From assembly GCA_910584825.1 (NCBI GenBank), contig CAJUCI010000001.1, positions 62,001 to 126,000 of the forward strand: a DNA stretch of 64,000 bases. Direction: 5' to 3'. The notes under the pieces were generated by a model. That model was not told the origin of the DNA. It ran no database searches and was given only the letters and a program-made list of their open reading frames with translations. Positions 31,584 to 40,001 of the stretch are shown one piece after another (the first letter of the stretch is position 1; each line of letters opens with the position of its first letter). This DNA is from an uncultured Duncaniella sp. Lineage in GTDB: Bacteria; Bacteroidota; Bacteroidia; Bacteroidales; Muribaculaceae. A program made the translations under genes and the position numbers.

Positions 31584-33188
31584 TTACTTCTCAACCTTGG
31601 GGCCGGCAGCTACGAGAGCCTTGCCTGCCTCGTTGCCTTCGAACTTCTTGAAGTTGTTGATGAACATCTCGGCGAGCTTGTCTGCCTTAACTGTCCAGTC
31701 GGCAGCGTTGGCGTAGGTGTCGCGGGGGTCGAGGATGTTGGGGTCAACGCCGGGAAGTGCGGTGGGAACCTCGAAGTCAAAGATGGGGAGCTTCTTGGTG
31801 GGAGCTGTCAGGATTGAGCCGTCGAGGATAGCGTCGATGATGCCACGGGTGTCGCGGATAGAGATACGCTTGCCTGTGCCGTTCCAGCCGGTGTTGACGA
31901 GGTAAGCCTTGGCACCGCTCTTCTCCATGCGCTTAACGAGCTCCTCGGCATACTTCACGGGGTGAAGTGAGAGGAATGCTGCGCCGAAGCAAGCCGAGAA
32001 AGTGGGGGTAGGCTCGGTGATGCCGCGCTCTGTACCTGCGAGCTTGCTGGTGAAGCCTGAGAGGAAGTAGTACTTGGTCTGCTCAGGGGTGAGGATTGAC
32101 ACGGGAGGAAGCACACCGAATGCGTCGGCCGACAGGAAGATGACGTTCTTGGCGGCGGGACCGCGTGAGGGACGTACGATGTTCTTGATGTGGTCGATGG
32201 GGTAGCTTACGCGGGTGTTCTCGGTAACGCTCTTGTCGGTGAAGTCAATCTTGCCGTCCTTGTCAACGGTAACGTTCTCGAGGAGGGCGTCACGACGGAT
32301 AGCGTTGTAGATGTCGGGCTCGCTCTCCTTGTCGAGGTTGATAACCTTGGCATAGCAGCCGCCCTCGTAGTTGAACACGCCGTTGTCGTCCCAACCGTGC
32401 TCGTCGTCGCCGATGAGGAGACGCTTGGGGTCGGTCGAAAGGGTAGTCTTGCCTGTGCCTGAGAGGCCGAAGAAGATGGCGGTGTTCTCGCCCTTCATGT
32501 CGGTGTTGGCCGAGCAGTGCATCGAAGCGATGCCGCGGAGGGGATTGTAGTAGTTCATGATTGAGAACATACCCTTCTTCATCTCGCCGCCATACCAGGT
32601 GTTGATGATGAGCTGCATGCGCTCGGTGAGGTTGAAGGCCACGCAGGTCTCGGAGTTGATGCCGAGCTCCTTCCAGTTCTCAACCTTAGCCTTTGAGGCG
32701 TTGAGCACTACGAAGTCGGGCTTGAAGTTCTTGAGCTCGTCCTCGGTGGGGCGGATGAACATGTTGGTCACGAAGTGAGCCTGCCATGCAACCTCCATCA
32801 CGAAACGTACGGCAAGACGGGTGTCGGGGTTGGTGCCGCAGAATGCGTCAACAACGTAGAGGGTCTTGTCAGAAAGCTCCTTGTCGGCGATAGCCTTGAG
32901 GGCCTTCCATGTCTCGGGAGTGATAGCCTTGTTATCGTTCTTATACTCATCGGTGGTCCACCAGATTGAGTTCTCGCTTGTAGCGTCCTTTACGAAAAAT
33001 TTGTCCTTGGGCGAACGGCCGGTGTAGATACCGGTCATCACGTTAACGGCTCCGAGCTCGGTCTCCTGACCCTTCTCGTAGCCCTCGAGTCCGGGCTTGG
33101 TCTCGTCAATGAACAGCTGGTCGTAGCTGGGATTGTGTATCACCTTTGCGCCGGTGATGCCATACTGGGATAAATCAATTGTACTCAT
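31584..33188 (-). CDS. pckA: Phosphoenolpyruvate carboxykinase (ATP)
   Basis: ATP-type PEPCK of 534 aa. In Bacteroidales it mainly works toward oxaloacetate in the fumarate/propionate pathway as well as gluconeogenesis. The kinase P-loop FFGLSGTGKTTLS (about 240-252), the DDEHGWDDNGVFNYEGG metal and substrate segment, and FMEVAWQAHFVTNMFIRP are all present. The length is normal. It is a single gene with its own promoter and terminator. Confidence 0.97.
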   Translation of the reverse strand: MSTIDLSQYGITGAKVIHNPSYDQLFIDETKPGLEGYEKGQETELGAVNVMTGIYTGRSPKDKFFVKDATSENSIWWTTDEYKNDNKAITPETWKALKAIADKELSDKTLYVVDAFCGTNPDTRLAVRFVMEVAWQAHFVTNMFIRPTEDELKNFKPDFVVLNASKAKVENWKELGINSETCVAFNLTERMQLIINTWYGGEMKKGMFSIMNYYNPLRGIASMHCSANTDMKGENTAIFFGLSGTGKTTLSTDPKRLLIGDDEHGWDDNGVFNYEGGCYAKVINLDKESEPDIYNAIRRDALLENVTVDKDGKIDFTDKSVTENTRVSYPIDHIKNIVRPSRGPAAKNVIFLSADAFGVLPPVSILTPEQTKYYFLSGFTSKLAGTERGITEPTPTFSACFGAAFLSLHPVKYAEELVKRMEKSGAKAYLVNTGWNGTGKRISIRDTRGIIDAILDGSILTAPTKKLPIFDFEVPTALPGVDPNILDPRDTYANAADWTVKADKLAEMFINNFKKFEGNEAGKALVAAGPKVEK

Positions 33189-33249
33189 TGTAAACAGTTA
33201 GAGTGTTGGTTGATATATAGAATTGAATAATAATCTTCTTATCCGAGTG

Positions 33250-33257
33250 CAAAGTTA
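33250..33257 (-). promoter_or_regulatory. Promoter -7 element for pckA
   Basis: TAACTTTG on the minus strand, 61 nt upstream of the pckA ATG. The -33 element is weak. Confidence 0.6.
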
Positions 33258-33394
33258 GTGACTTTTTTGTTAAATAAACGCATAATTAAAGAAATTTTTC
33301 TTTATTACGCCACAATTATTAACCATTGTGTAATAGTTGGACAGCCATTTCGACAAAAGGGACAATCCACAACCATCCTAACCCATGCACACTG

Positions 33395-33610
33395 CGTTTA
33401 AGTGGCAACGCCCGTCGGGCCGACAATGTTCACCGCGCCCGAGCATCGTTAACACACATTAACATCCGGGGTGTATAGGACTTACAGTTTCGCCAACCAC
33501 GTATCTCCCTGCGGAGCGGCGGCACGACTGCCGTGCTGACGCATACGTAAGGCCCTGCGGAGCGGGCTTGTCACCCATCCCTCCGCAGGGCCCGGCGTTT
33601 TTATTAGTAT
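33395..33610 (+). ncRNA. Candidate structured RNA region ending in a strong terminator-like hairpin
   Basis: The 497-bp gap before pckA holds no gene but several hairpins. CCCG/CGGG encloses GTTAA/TTAAC at 33437-33470. ACGTAT/ATACGT encloses a GC-rich part with CGGCA/TGCCG at 33499-33548. GGCCCTGCGGAG/CTCCGCAGGGCC at 33551-33592 is followed by GCGTTTTTATT. CCCTGCGGAGCGG occurs twice and both copies could pair with the same CTCCGCAGGG, so two folds compete. The T-run points to plus-strand transcription, but no clear promoter was found. 6S RNA or another small RNA is possible; the class is not recognised. Confidence 0.4.
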
Positions 33611-33685
33611 TAGGTTGCAAAAACTTTCAGTCGATAACGTGGCCATCCGGCAATCGGTCTCTTACGTGAAGCGACCGCGGTGCTG

Positions 33686-34069
33686 TCATTTCAGCTTGTC
33701 GGCAAGGTTGGCAGCCGCACCGGCTATCGAGTCGAGCGCACCGGCTGCACCGGCCTTCACCTTATCAATAATAGGCGCGGCCTTCTCCTTGATTTCGTCA
33801 GCCGAGGCCGACAGCGAATCCTTGGCGTCAGCCACGGTGGATGACACGGTGTCCTTGACATCGCCCATCTTGTCGGCTACGGTGTCCTTGATGTCGCTCA
33901 CCTTGTCGGCGACCTTCTCTTTGGCCTGGGCCACCTTCTCGGCGGTAGCCTCCTTCTGAGCCTTCACTTCAGCCTGAGCCGCTACCTTGGCGGCCTCTGC
34001 GCTCACCTTGGCGGCATCGGTCGATATCTTTCCTGCGCATTTAGCTATGTCTTCTTGTCTTGATTCCAT
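33686..34069 (-). CDS. Helical Ala/Lys/Asp-rich repeat protein (LEA/YtxH-like)
   Basis: Hydrophilic protein of 127 aa, almost all helix. It has imperfect 11-residue-like repeats (KEKVADKVSDIKDTVADKMGDVKDTV ...) and no membrane segment. The start MESRQEDIAK at 34069 is chosen over a frame reaching 34141, which adds a Cys/Pro-rich noise segment. Such proteins resemble LEA-type stress proteins or apolipoprotein-like coiled helices. A membrane-surface or desiccation role is only a guess. It is a single gene facing the candidate RNA region. Confidence 0.7.
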   Translation of the reverse strand: MESRQEDIAKCAGKISTDAAKVSAEAAKVAAQAEVKAQKEATAEKVAQAKEKVADKVSDIKDTVADKMGDVKDTVSSTVADAKDSLSASADEIKEKAAPIIDKVKAGAAGALDSIAGAAANLADKLK

Positions 34070-34167
34070 AATTTTGATTTTTAACCGTTCATCTATTACA
34101 ACATCCGCACCTCCCATCGGGTTGCATGGGCACGTAGGCAAATAATGTTAATTTTTACTCCGACCTG

Positions 34168-34198
34168 TTGCATTGACGGCAATCTTATGTTATCTTTG
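34168..34198 (+). promoter_or_regulatory. Promoter for rubrerythrin gene
   Basis: TTG (34168-34170), 20 bp, TATCTTTG (34191-34198), 42 nt before the ATG. Confidence 0.75.
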
Positions 34199-34240
34199 CA
34201 GTAAGTAAACTCAACACAATTATTATTACATCAATTCACT

Positions 34241-34792
34241 ATGAAGAAGAAATTCATCTGCACCGTATGTGGCTATGTTCACGAAGGTGATGCCGCTCCC
34301 GAGAAGTGCCCCCAGTGTGGCGTTCCCGCATCAAAGTTCAAAGAGCTTGACGAGAGCGAGCCCCTCAGCTTCGTTACCGAGCACATCATAGGCATCGCTG
34401 CCGACACCGACGACGAAATGAAGAAAGACCTCAACGCTCATTTCATGGGCGAGTGCACCGAGGTGGGCATGTATCTCGCTATGTCACGTCAGGCTGACCG
34501 CGAGGGCTATCCCGAAATCGCCGAGGCTTTCCGTCGCTATGCACTCGAGGAGGCTGACCACGCTTCCAAGTTCGCCGAGCTCCTCGGTGACGTGGTTTGG
34601 GACACCAAGACCAACCTCGAGAAGCGCATGAACGCCGAGTCAGGCGCATGCGCCGACAAGATGCGCATCGCTTCACGCGCCAAGCAGCTCAACCTCGACG
34701 CCATCCATGACACCGTTCATGAAATGGCTAAGGACGAGGCTCGTCACGGCCGTGGCTTCGAAGGCCTCTTCCGCCGCTACTTCGGCAAGTAA
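34241..34792 (+). CDS. Rubrerythrin with N-terminal rubredoxin domain (reverse rubrerythrin type)
   Basis: Di-iron peroxidase of 183 aa that protects anaerobes from hydrogen peroxide. The rubredoxin-like part comes first (CTVCGYVHEGDAAPEKCPQCG, residues about 7-27, two CxxC knuckles). The four-helix ferritin-like domain follows (about 60-183), with Glu and ExxH iron ligands in HFMGECTEVG, RYALEEADHASKF and DEARHGRGFEGL. Domain order is the reverse of classical rubrerythrin. Confidence 0.94.
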   Translation: MKKKFICTVCGYVHEGDAAPEKCPQCGVPASKFKELDESEPLSFVTEHIIGIAADTDDEMKKDLNAHFMGECTEVGMYLAMSRQADREGYPEIAEAFRRYALEEADHASKFAELLGDVVWDTKTNLEKRMNAESGACADKMRIASRAKQLNLDAIHDTVHEMAKDEARHGRGFEGLFRRYFGK

Positions 34793-34847
34793 TCCCCACA
34801 CCGCCCTATCCGTCCCCGCGTAGGAGGCACAAAAGACACTGTGCCAT

Positions 34848-34979
34848 AATCCGAGAAAGGGACAAAAGGACATAAGAGACAAAAGCGACATAAGTTTATT
34901 ATCATTTCAGATAATCATTGATTATCAAGATAATATATTTCTTATGTCGCTTTTGTCTCTTATGTCCTTTTCTCGGATT
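34848..34979. repeat. 9-nt-unit inverted repeat (family B), copy 2
   Basis: Left arm 34848-34894 and right arm 34941-34979 surround a 46-nt spacer. The left arm carries one short extra segment that bulges out. The outer AATCCGAG/CTCGGATT pairs are found only in this copy. The spacer contains AATCATTGATTATCA, as in copy 3. It fills the gap between the converging rubrerythrin and HIT genes. Confidence 0.85.
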
Positions 34980-35001
34980 ATGTATCTCCCGTGGGGGATT
35001 A

Positions 35002-35427
35002 TCAGAGTTCAGCCTTGATGCGGGCAATCATGTCGGCATACTCGGCATCGGAGAGATAGACCTCGCCGGGGTTCATGCGGAAGGTGCCGCCGTAGTCGGG
35101 ACCGTCGACATACTTGGGCGCGAGGTGGAAATGCAGGTGCGAGAGTTTGTCGCTATACGCGCCATAGTTAATCTTCTCGGGGTTAAAAGCGCGCTGCATT
35201 GCACGGGTCACGCGGGCCACATCGGCCATAAAGGCGTTGCGCTCCTCATCGCTCAGCTCGTTGAGGTCATTGACATGACCGTTGTAGGCCACGAGGCAAC
35301 GGCCGCGATAGGTCTGCTCCTTGAAAAGGAACGCGCGCGACACACTCAGCTCGGCGATGGGTATCATAAGGTTGTTAAGGGTCTCGTTGTTGGTGCAGTA
35401 AAGGCACTCCTTGGGATTGCTGTACAT
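35002..35427 (-). CDS. HIT-family nucleotide hydrolase/transferase
   Basis: Histidine-triad protein of 141 aa with the motif LSHLHFHLAPKY (about residues 97-108) and an N-terminal CLYCTN. Starting at MYSNPKECLYC (35427) is supported by the promoter 36 nt upstream; the longer frame reaching 35517 crosses that promoter. HIT proteins split nucleoside phosphoramidates or dinucleotides; the exact substrate is unknown. Confidence 0.88.
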   Translation of the reverse strand: MYSNPKECLYCTNNETLNNLMIPIAELSVSRAFLFKEQTYRGRCLVAYNGHVNDLNELSDEERNAFMADVARVTRAMQRAFNPEKINYGAYSDKLSHLHFHLAPKYVDGPDYGGTFRMNPGEVYLSDAEYADMIARIKAEL

Positions 35428-35462
35428 AGTATGTGATGATTTAAGGGGTTGATAACTGGACG

Positions 35463-35494
35463 CAAAATTACCTAAAACTCCCCGCAAAAGCAAA
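35463..35494 (-). promoter_or_regulatory. Promoter for HIT gene
   Basis: Minus strand: TTTTG (about 35491-35495), 20 bp, TAATTTTG (35463-35470). Confidence 0.7.
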
Positions 35495-35588
35495 ATCAGA
35501 GCACATAATTTGCCCATCCTACTGAGGAAAAATAGACCAATAAATACGAATTAGAGATAAAATTTTACGTTAAAAAACCTTTAAAAGT

Positions 35589-35619
35589 TTGGGCGTCTCA
35601 CCTTATACCCCTACCTTTG
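35589..35619 (+). promoter_or_regulatory. Promoter for FadL-type gene
   Basis: TTG (35589-35591), 20 bp, TACCTTTG (35612-35619). The leader of about 108 nt carries a REP hairpin. Confidence 0.75.
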
Positions 35620-35653
35620 CGCCGTTTTTTAATAAGCGCAAGGATGAGGATGT

Positions 35654-35698
35654 TGCAGAACTGTAGGAGCGACGGCTTTAGCCGTCGATATGGAGCAA
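35654..35698 (+). repeat. Single GTAG-headed REP hairpin (family A), copy 1, in the FadL leader
   Basis: GTAGGAGC is followed by the palindrome GACGGCTTTAGCCGTC (35671-35686) and GATATG. An outer GTTGC/GCAAC pair closes the stem in this copy. It is the only single (not doublet) copy here and lies in a 5' leader, so it would be part of the mRNA. Confidence 0.75.
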
Positions 35699-35733
35699 CA
35701 CCCTCGCGTATCACGCTGTCTAACTACTTATTT

Positions 35734-37188
35734 ATGAAAAAACTTATCATCTCGGCCGTCGCACTCCTGCTCTCAGCCGGAGCAGCCATGGCCGAAGGCT
35801 ACCAGGTCAACACCCTCTCGGCCAAGCAGCTCGGCATGGGCCACACCGGCGTAGCACTCGAGCTGGGCGCGGAAAGCATGTTCTTCAACCCCGCCGGCAT
35901 GGCGTTCATGAACAAGACCCTCGACCTCTCAGGCTCATTCACAGCCATCATGCCCACAGCCACCGCCACTGTGGATGGCCGCAAGTTTGAAACCGACTGC
36001 AACGCATCGACCCCCATCGCAGCCCACGCGGCATTCTCCATCTATGACAACCTCAAGGCCGGTGTGTCATTCTACACCCCCTACGGCTCGTCAATCAACT
36101 GGACCGACAACTGGCCCGGAGCCGTCCTGAACCAGAACGTCAACCTCAAGGCATTCACCATCCAGCCCACCGTGTCGTGGGCCATAACACCGAAACTCTC
36201 CATCGGCCTCGGCGCGATGATTACCTGGGGCAACGTCGACCTCAACAAGGGACTCGTGACACCCGGCACCACCGACAAGGCCCTGGCCGCCCTTCAGGAA
36301 CTGGGCGCACTCCCCGCGGGCACTCCCGGATTCGGCGACACCACCCCCGCATCGGTCAACCTCAAGGGAACTGCCGAGGTGACTGTAGGCTTCAACGTCG
36401 GCGCGATGTATAAGCTCAACGACCGCATCAACTTCGGCGCATCGTTCCGCTCGCGCATGCCCATGAAGGTCAAGGCCGGCGATGCCGCCGTGCACTATGC
36501 CAACACCATAGCCGAGGGCATGCTCGGCGAGAGCCTCGACCTGCTCAACGCCGCCAACTTCAAGGCCGAGATGCCCTGCCCCTGGGTGCTCGGACTCGGC
36601 GTGTCCTACAAGCCCATCGACCGTCTGACCCTCGCATTCGACGCACGCCTCACCGGCTGGCACACCTACAAGACGCTCGACATCGAGTTTCTCAGCGAGC
36701 AGCTCACCCCCTACAACCAGTACATCCCCAAGCGTTACAGCAACTCGTGGTGTTACGCGCTCGGCGCACAGTATGCCGTCACCAACCGCTTTGACGCACG
36801 TCTCGGCCTCATGATTGACACCACCCCCGTCAACAAGAACTTCTACAACCCCGAGACCCCCGGCATGACCAAGATTGAGCCTACCATCGGCCTCTCGTTC
36901 CGCCCCATCCCCCGCCTGTCAATCGACGTGGCCTTCATGTATGTCCACGGGTGCGGAGTCAAGAATGCCACATGCGAATACCCCGACCTCCTCGGCAAGA
37001 TGATGCCGGCCAAACTCGTGCCCGCAATCACCGGCGCACTCATGCAGGGCGGCATGCCCGCCGACATGGCCCAGGCCGCAGCCCAGGCCAAGGTGGCATC
37101 CTACGGTTTCGAGAGCACCGGCACATTCAAGGCCGACTACAAGCTCCACGCCTTCAACCCCTCAATCGGCATCAGCTACAGCTTCTAA
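35734..37188 (+). CDS. OmpP1/FadL-family outer-membrane transporter
   Basis: Long-chain fatty-acid or hydrophobic-compound channel type protein of 484 aa. The ATG at 35734 gives a signal peptide ending AAMA before Glu. The mature N-terminus has the FadL hatch pattern (GYQVNTLSAKQLGMGHTGVALE...MFFNPAGMAFM), followed by about fourteen amphipathic strands and a C-terminal Phe (GISYSF). The longer frame starting at 35617 runs through the promoter and REP element and is rejected. It is a single gene with its own promoter and terminator. Confidence 0.9.
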   Translation: MKKLIISAVALLLSAGAAMAEGYQVNTLSAKQLGMGHTGVALELGAESMFFNPAGMAFMNKTLDLSGSFTAIMPTATATVDGRKFETDCNASTPIAAHAAFSIYDNLKAGVSFYTPYGSSINWTDNWPGAVLNQNVNLKAFTIQPTVSWAITPKLSIGLGAMITWGNVDLNKGLVTPGTTDKALAALQELGALPAGTPGFGDTTPASVNLKGTAEVTVGFNVGAMYKLNDRINFGASFRSRMPMKVKAGDAAVHYANTIAEGMLGESLDLLNAANFKAEMPCPWVLGLGVSYKPIDRLTLAFDARLTGWHTYKTLDIEFLSEQLTPYNQYIPKRYSNSWCYALGAQYAVTNRFDARLGLMIDTTPVNKNFYNPETPGMTKIEPTIGLSFRPIPRLSIDVAFMYVHGCGVKNATCEYPDLLGKMMPAKLVPAITGALMQGGMPADMAQAAAQAKVASYGFESTGTFKADYKLHAFNPSIGISYSF

Positions 37189-37210
37189 GCCCCAATCGGA
37201 GCCATATAAA

Positions 37211-37252
37211 AACACAACCCCGGACGGACATCGCCCGGGGTTGTGTTTTTTT
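37211..37252 (+). terminator. Intrinsic terminator after FadL-type gene
   Basis: AACACAACCCCGG (37211-37223) pairs perfectly with 37235-37247 and is followed by a run of T. Confidence 0.9.
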
Positions 37253-37278
37253 GTATCAGAAAGGTTCGTTGTGAACCT

Positions 37279-37389
37279 GTAGGAGCGACGGCTTTAGCCG
37301 TCGATATGAAGCTACGTATCGGCCAATGACTCACCAATTTAAAGTTAGTTTTGTCGTGCCATATCGACGGCTAAAGCCGTCGCTCCTAC
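37279..37389. repeat. GTAG-headed REP doublet (REPIN-like), family A, copy 2
   Basis: Two inverted REP units of 30 nt (37279-37308 and 37360-37389) match perfectly. Each begins with GTAG and contains GACGGCTTTAGCCGTC. They are separated by 51 nt. The total is 111 nt, the same as the copy at 56301. It lies between the FadL terminator and the GH31 stop. Confidence 0.85.
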
Positions 37390-37485
37390 CTGCGGCAAGC
37401 CGTTGGCTTGCTGAGAATTGCTTAACCGGCGTCAGCCGCTTAACTTGCCAAGAATTACTAATTACTAATTGCTAATTACTAATTG
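37390..37485. repeat. AATTACT-unit repeat (family D), copy 3
   Basis: A degenerate core (GCGGCAAGCCGTTGGCTTGC ...) is followed by AATTACT/AATTGCT units (37454-37485). The last units encode the final residues (TISN) and stop codon of the GH31 gene on the minus strand. Confidence 0.7.
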
Positions 37486-39805
37486 TCCTAACGTTGCTGT
37501 CGCCGGGGCGGAAGAGCTTGCCGTGGGCGGTCTTTTCGTCGGCAAGATAATTCTTCCATGTCACCTTGCTCCAGTCGATGTCGCCCGTGTGCTGGGCTAC
37601 GGGCACATGCGGGAGGGCTGTGCCGTCCTTAACCATTATCACGACGGGGAGCTGGGCTGTCTCGATGGTATGCCATCCGGGGGCATATGTCTTGCCGGTC
37701 TGATAGTCAATCCATTTACCCTTGCCGGGGAGATAGACCTCACGAGCGTTACCCTCCTCCATCATCGGGGCCACAAGCATCGACTCGCCAAACATGTACT
37801 GGTCGTCGACACGCCATGCGCCGGGGTCGTCGGGAAACTCCACGAGCAGCGCGCGCATCATGGGCCAGCCGTTCTCGGTGCACACCTTGGCCTGGGTGTA
37901 GACGTAGGGCATCAGGCGGTATTTAAGCTCGGCACACTTACGGAAATAGTCGGTAAACTCCTTGCCGTAAAGCCACGGCTCGGTGGGAGGCGCGCCATGC
38001 ACGCGCGAGTGCGAGGTCAGGAAGCCGTAAGGGAGCCAGCGGCGATACAGGGGCTCGGGCGAATCGGTCACGAAGCCGCCTATATCGTTGCTCCAGAAGC
38101 AGAAGCCGCTCAGACCGAGCGACAGTCCGGCGCGCACCGTGCCCAGCAGGCCGGTGTTGGTCGTGGCAGCGTCGCCGCCCCAGTGGAGCGGGTAGCGTTG
38201 CGAACCGGCCCAGGCCGAACGGGCCCATATGATATTCTCGCCGTGGATGCGCTTGGTCACCTCGGCCACTGCGCGGTTGTAGCGCACGGGATAGAGATTG
38301 TGCTCATAGAGACCGCTGCGACCGTTGGCATATATCCCCTCAACGGGCGCGCCCTCGCCGAAGTCAACCTTGATGGCTCCGACACCCATGTCGATGAGAT
38401 TGCCGAGTTTTTCCTGGTACCAAGCCACCGTCTGCGGGTTGGTGAAGTCGAGCACGGCATCCTCATAGGGCAGCTCGCCACGGCCGTTGCGCACATACAT
38501 CCCCTTCTCCACCAGCTCGGGGAAGAATTTGTTTTTTGGCGTGAAATAGGGCAACTGCCACAGGCATGTGCGGAAGCCCTGGCTCTTGAGGTCAGACAGC
38601 ATCCCGGCGGGGTCGTTGAAACGGTCGGGGGCAAAGGCGTAGTCACACTGCCAGTCCACACCGAACCATCCCGTATCGAAATGTATCACGTCCGATGGTA
38701 TCTTGTTGGCGCGAAGCTGCTTGGCCACATCGCGCCCCTCATCCTCGCTGAAATATGTGATGCGGCTCATCCAAGTGCCGAAGCTCCAGAGCGGCGGCAT
38801 CTCGGGGCGGCCCACCAGCGCGGTGTAGTCGCTGAGTATCTCCTTAGGCTCGCCGAGCATGATGAAGAGGTCCATCGCCTCGTCGGCCATAAAGAGCTTG
38901 GTCGCACCGATATAGCTCGCTCCGAAATCGCATGTCACCGGGGCCGAAGTGTGCATGAACACGCCATAGCCGCGGTTGGACATGTAGAACGGTATCGGCT
39001 TGTACATATCGGCCGTCTCCGGGCCCTGCGGGTCGGTGACAAAGAGGTTGACCTTCTGCCCCGCCTTGTTGAGGGCCGTGGCACTCTCGCCGCAGCCGTA
39101 GATGCGCTCGCCCGGCATCAGCGAGAACACGGGGTTGATTGAGCGCGAGTTGTCGCTGCCGCGCTTGATGAAGCTGAACGGAGCCACCTTGACCTGCGTC
39201 GAGTCATTGTCGCCCCACACACGGGTCTGCGTCATCACCTTGCCGTCGGCATCCTTGAGTATGAGCCTCCACGGATGGCGGGCGATGGTGAGCGAACCGG
39301 CCTCGGACGTATAGGTCACCCCATCGGCGGTCTCGCTCACGCGCCAGGCCGAGCGGTCGACCGGCGGGGCGGCCACAAGCATAGGGTCGTCGGCAAGTTC
39401 GCGCGGCTCGACGGGCGAAGTAAACATCCTCACTCTCAGCGTGCGGCTGTTGACAGGCTCGATGCGCATGCCGAGTACAGGGTCGTTGTCATAGGCCGTG
39501 TCGGGGAAGTCAAGCGACTGCAGCGGCTGATGCAGATAGGTGTTGGCGTTGAACGCCTGGCGCGGCATCAGCTGACGGCGCACCCACTTGACCTCGCCGC
39601 GCCCCGTAGAGGGGTCAAACGAGACGAGACTGTCGGCAAAGAAATAATGGTTGCTCAGGTCAGAGAAGTCCTGACTCATGTCGCGGCTCTGCGACAGCAG
39701 ATACTGCACGCCGCCGTTGGTGCGGAGCTGGGCCGGAGCCTCGGGAGCCATCGTGGCCGCAAGGAGCCACATGCCCGCCGCAACAGCCGTAAATCTTGTT
39801 TTCAT
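37472..39805 (-). CDS. GH31 glycoside hydrolase, alpha-xylosidase-like
   Basis: Exported enzyme of 777 aa. The signal peptide ends APA before Gln at about residue 26. An N-terminal beta-sandwich (about 30-300) precedes the TIM barrel (about 300-650). The nucleophile motif IKVDFGEGAP (about 477-486) is the alpha-xylosidase form of the GH31 site, and the acid/base Asp is in WGGDAATT (about 545). TWMSRITYF and WSNDIGGF are further family marks. It likely removes alpha-linked xylose or glucose from plant oligosaccharides in the periplasm; the exact linkage is not certain. The C-terminal TISN and stop come from the adjoining repeat. Confidence 0.9.
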   Translation of the reverse strand: MKTRFTAVAAGMWLLAATMAPEAPAQLRTNGGVQYLLSQSRDMSQDFSDLSNHYFFADSLVSFDPSTGRGEVKWVRRQLMPRQAFNANTYLHQPLQSLDFPDTAYDNDPVLGMRIEPVNSRTLRVRMFTSPVEPRELADDPMLVAAPPVDRSAWRVSETADGVTYTSEAGSLTIARHPWRLILKDADGKVMTQTRVWGDNDSTQVKVAPFSFIKRGSDNSRSINPVFSLMPGERIYGCGESATALNKAGQKVNLFVTDPQGPETADMYKPIPFYMSNRGYGVFMHTSAPVTCDFGASYIGATKLFMADEAMDLFIMLGEPKEILSDYTALVGRPEMPPLWSFGTWMSRITYFSEDEGRDVAKQLRANKIPSDVIHFDTGWFGVDWQCDYAFAPDRFNDPAGMLSDLKSQGFRTCLWQLPYFTPKNKFFPELVEKGMYVRNGRGELPYEDAVLDFTNPQTVAWYQEKLGNLIDMGVGAIKVDFGEGAPVEGIYANGRSGLYEHNLYPVRYNRAVAEVTKRIHGENIIWARSAWAGSQRYPLHWGGDAATTNTGLLGTVRAGLSLGLSGFCFWSNDIGGFVTDSPEPLYRRWLPYGFLTSHSRVHGAPPTEPWLYGKEFTDYFRKCAELKYRLMPYVYTQAKVCTENGWPMMRALLVEFPDDPGAWRVDDQYMFGESMLVAPMMEEGNAREVYLPGKGKWIDYQTGKTYAPGWHTIETAQLPVVIMVKDGTALPHVPVAQHTGDIDWSKVTWKNYLADEKTAHGKLFRPGDSNVRTISN

Positions 39806-39953
39806 CGTGTGATATGGTATTTGTGATATTCTATTTAGGTAATATATTCACTGCAGGATTGTAGTCACATATATATATTATCCAAACGTGCATCCCCACC
39901 ACATTATTATATATAAGCCTCGGAAGAAGACAAACATTTTTCTGCAAATAGCA

Positions 39954-39984
39954 TTGTTCCTGTTGCAAATAATTACTAACTTTG
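39954..39984 (+). promoter_or_regulatory. Promoter for hpt
   Basis: TTG (39954-39956), 20 bp, TAACTTTG (39977-39984), 17 nt before the ATG at 40002. Confidence 0.75.
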
Positions 39985-40001
39985 CACCCAAACTTGCCCA
40001 A

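Noticed and set aside
35617..35733. Longer N-terminus for the FadL-type protein
   Set aside because: It crosses the -7 element and the REP hairpin; a standard signal peptide begins at 35734.
37469..39142. 557-aa frame antisense to the GH31 gene
   Set aside because: GH31 has complete catalytic motifs, signal peptide and start; the opposite frame has none.
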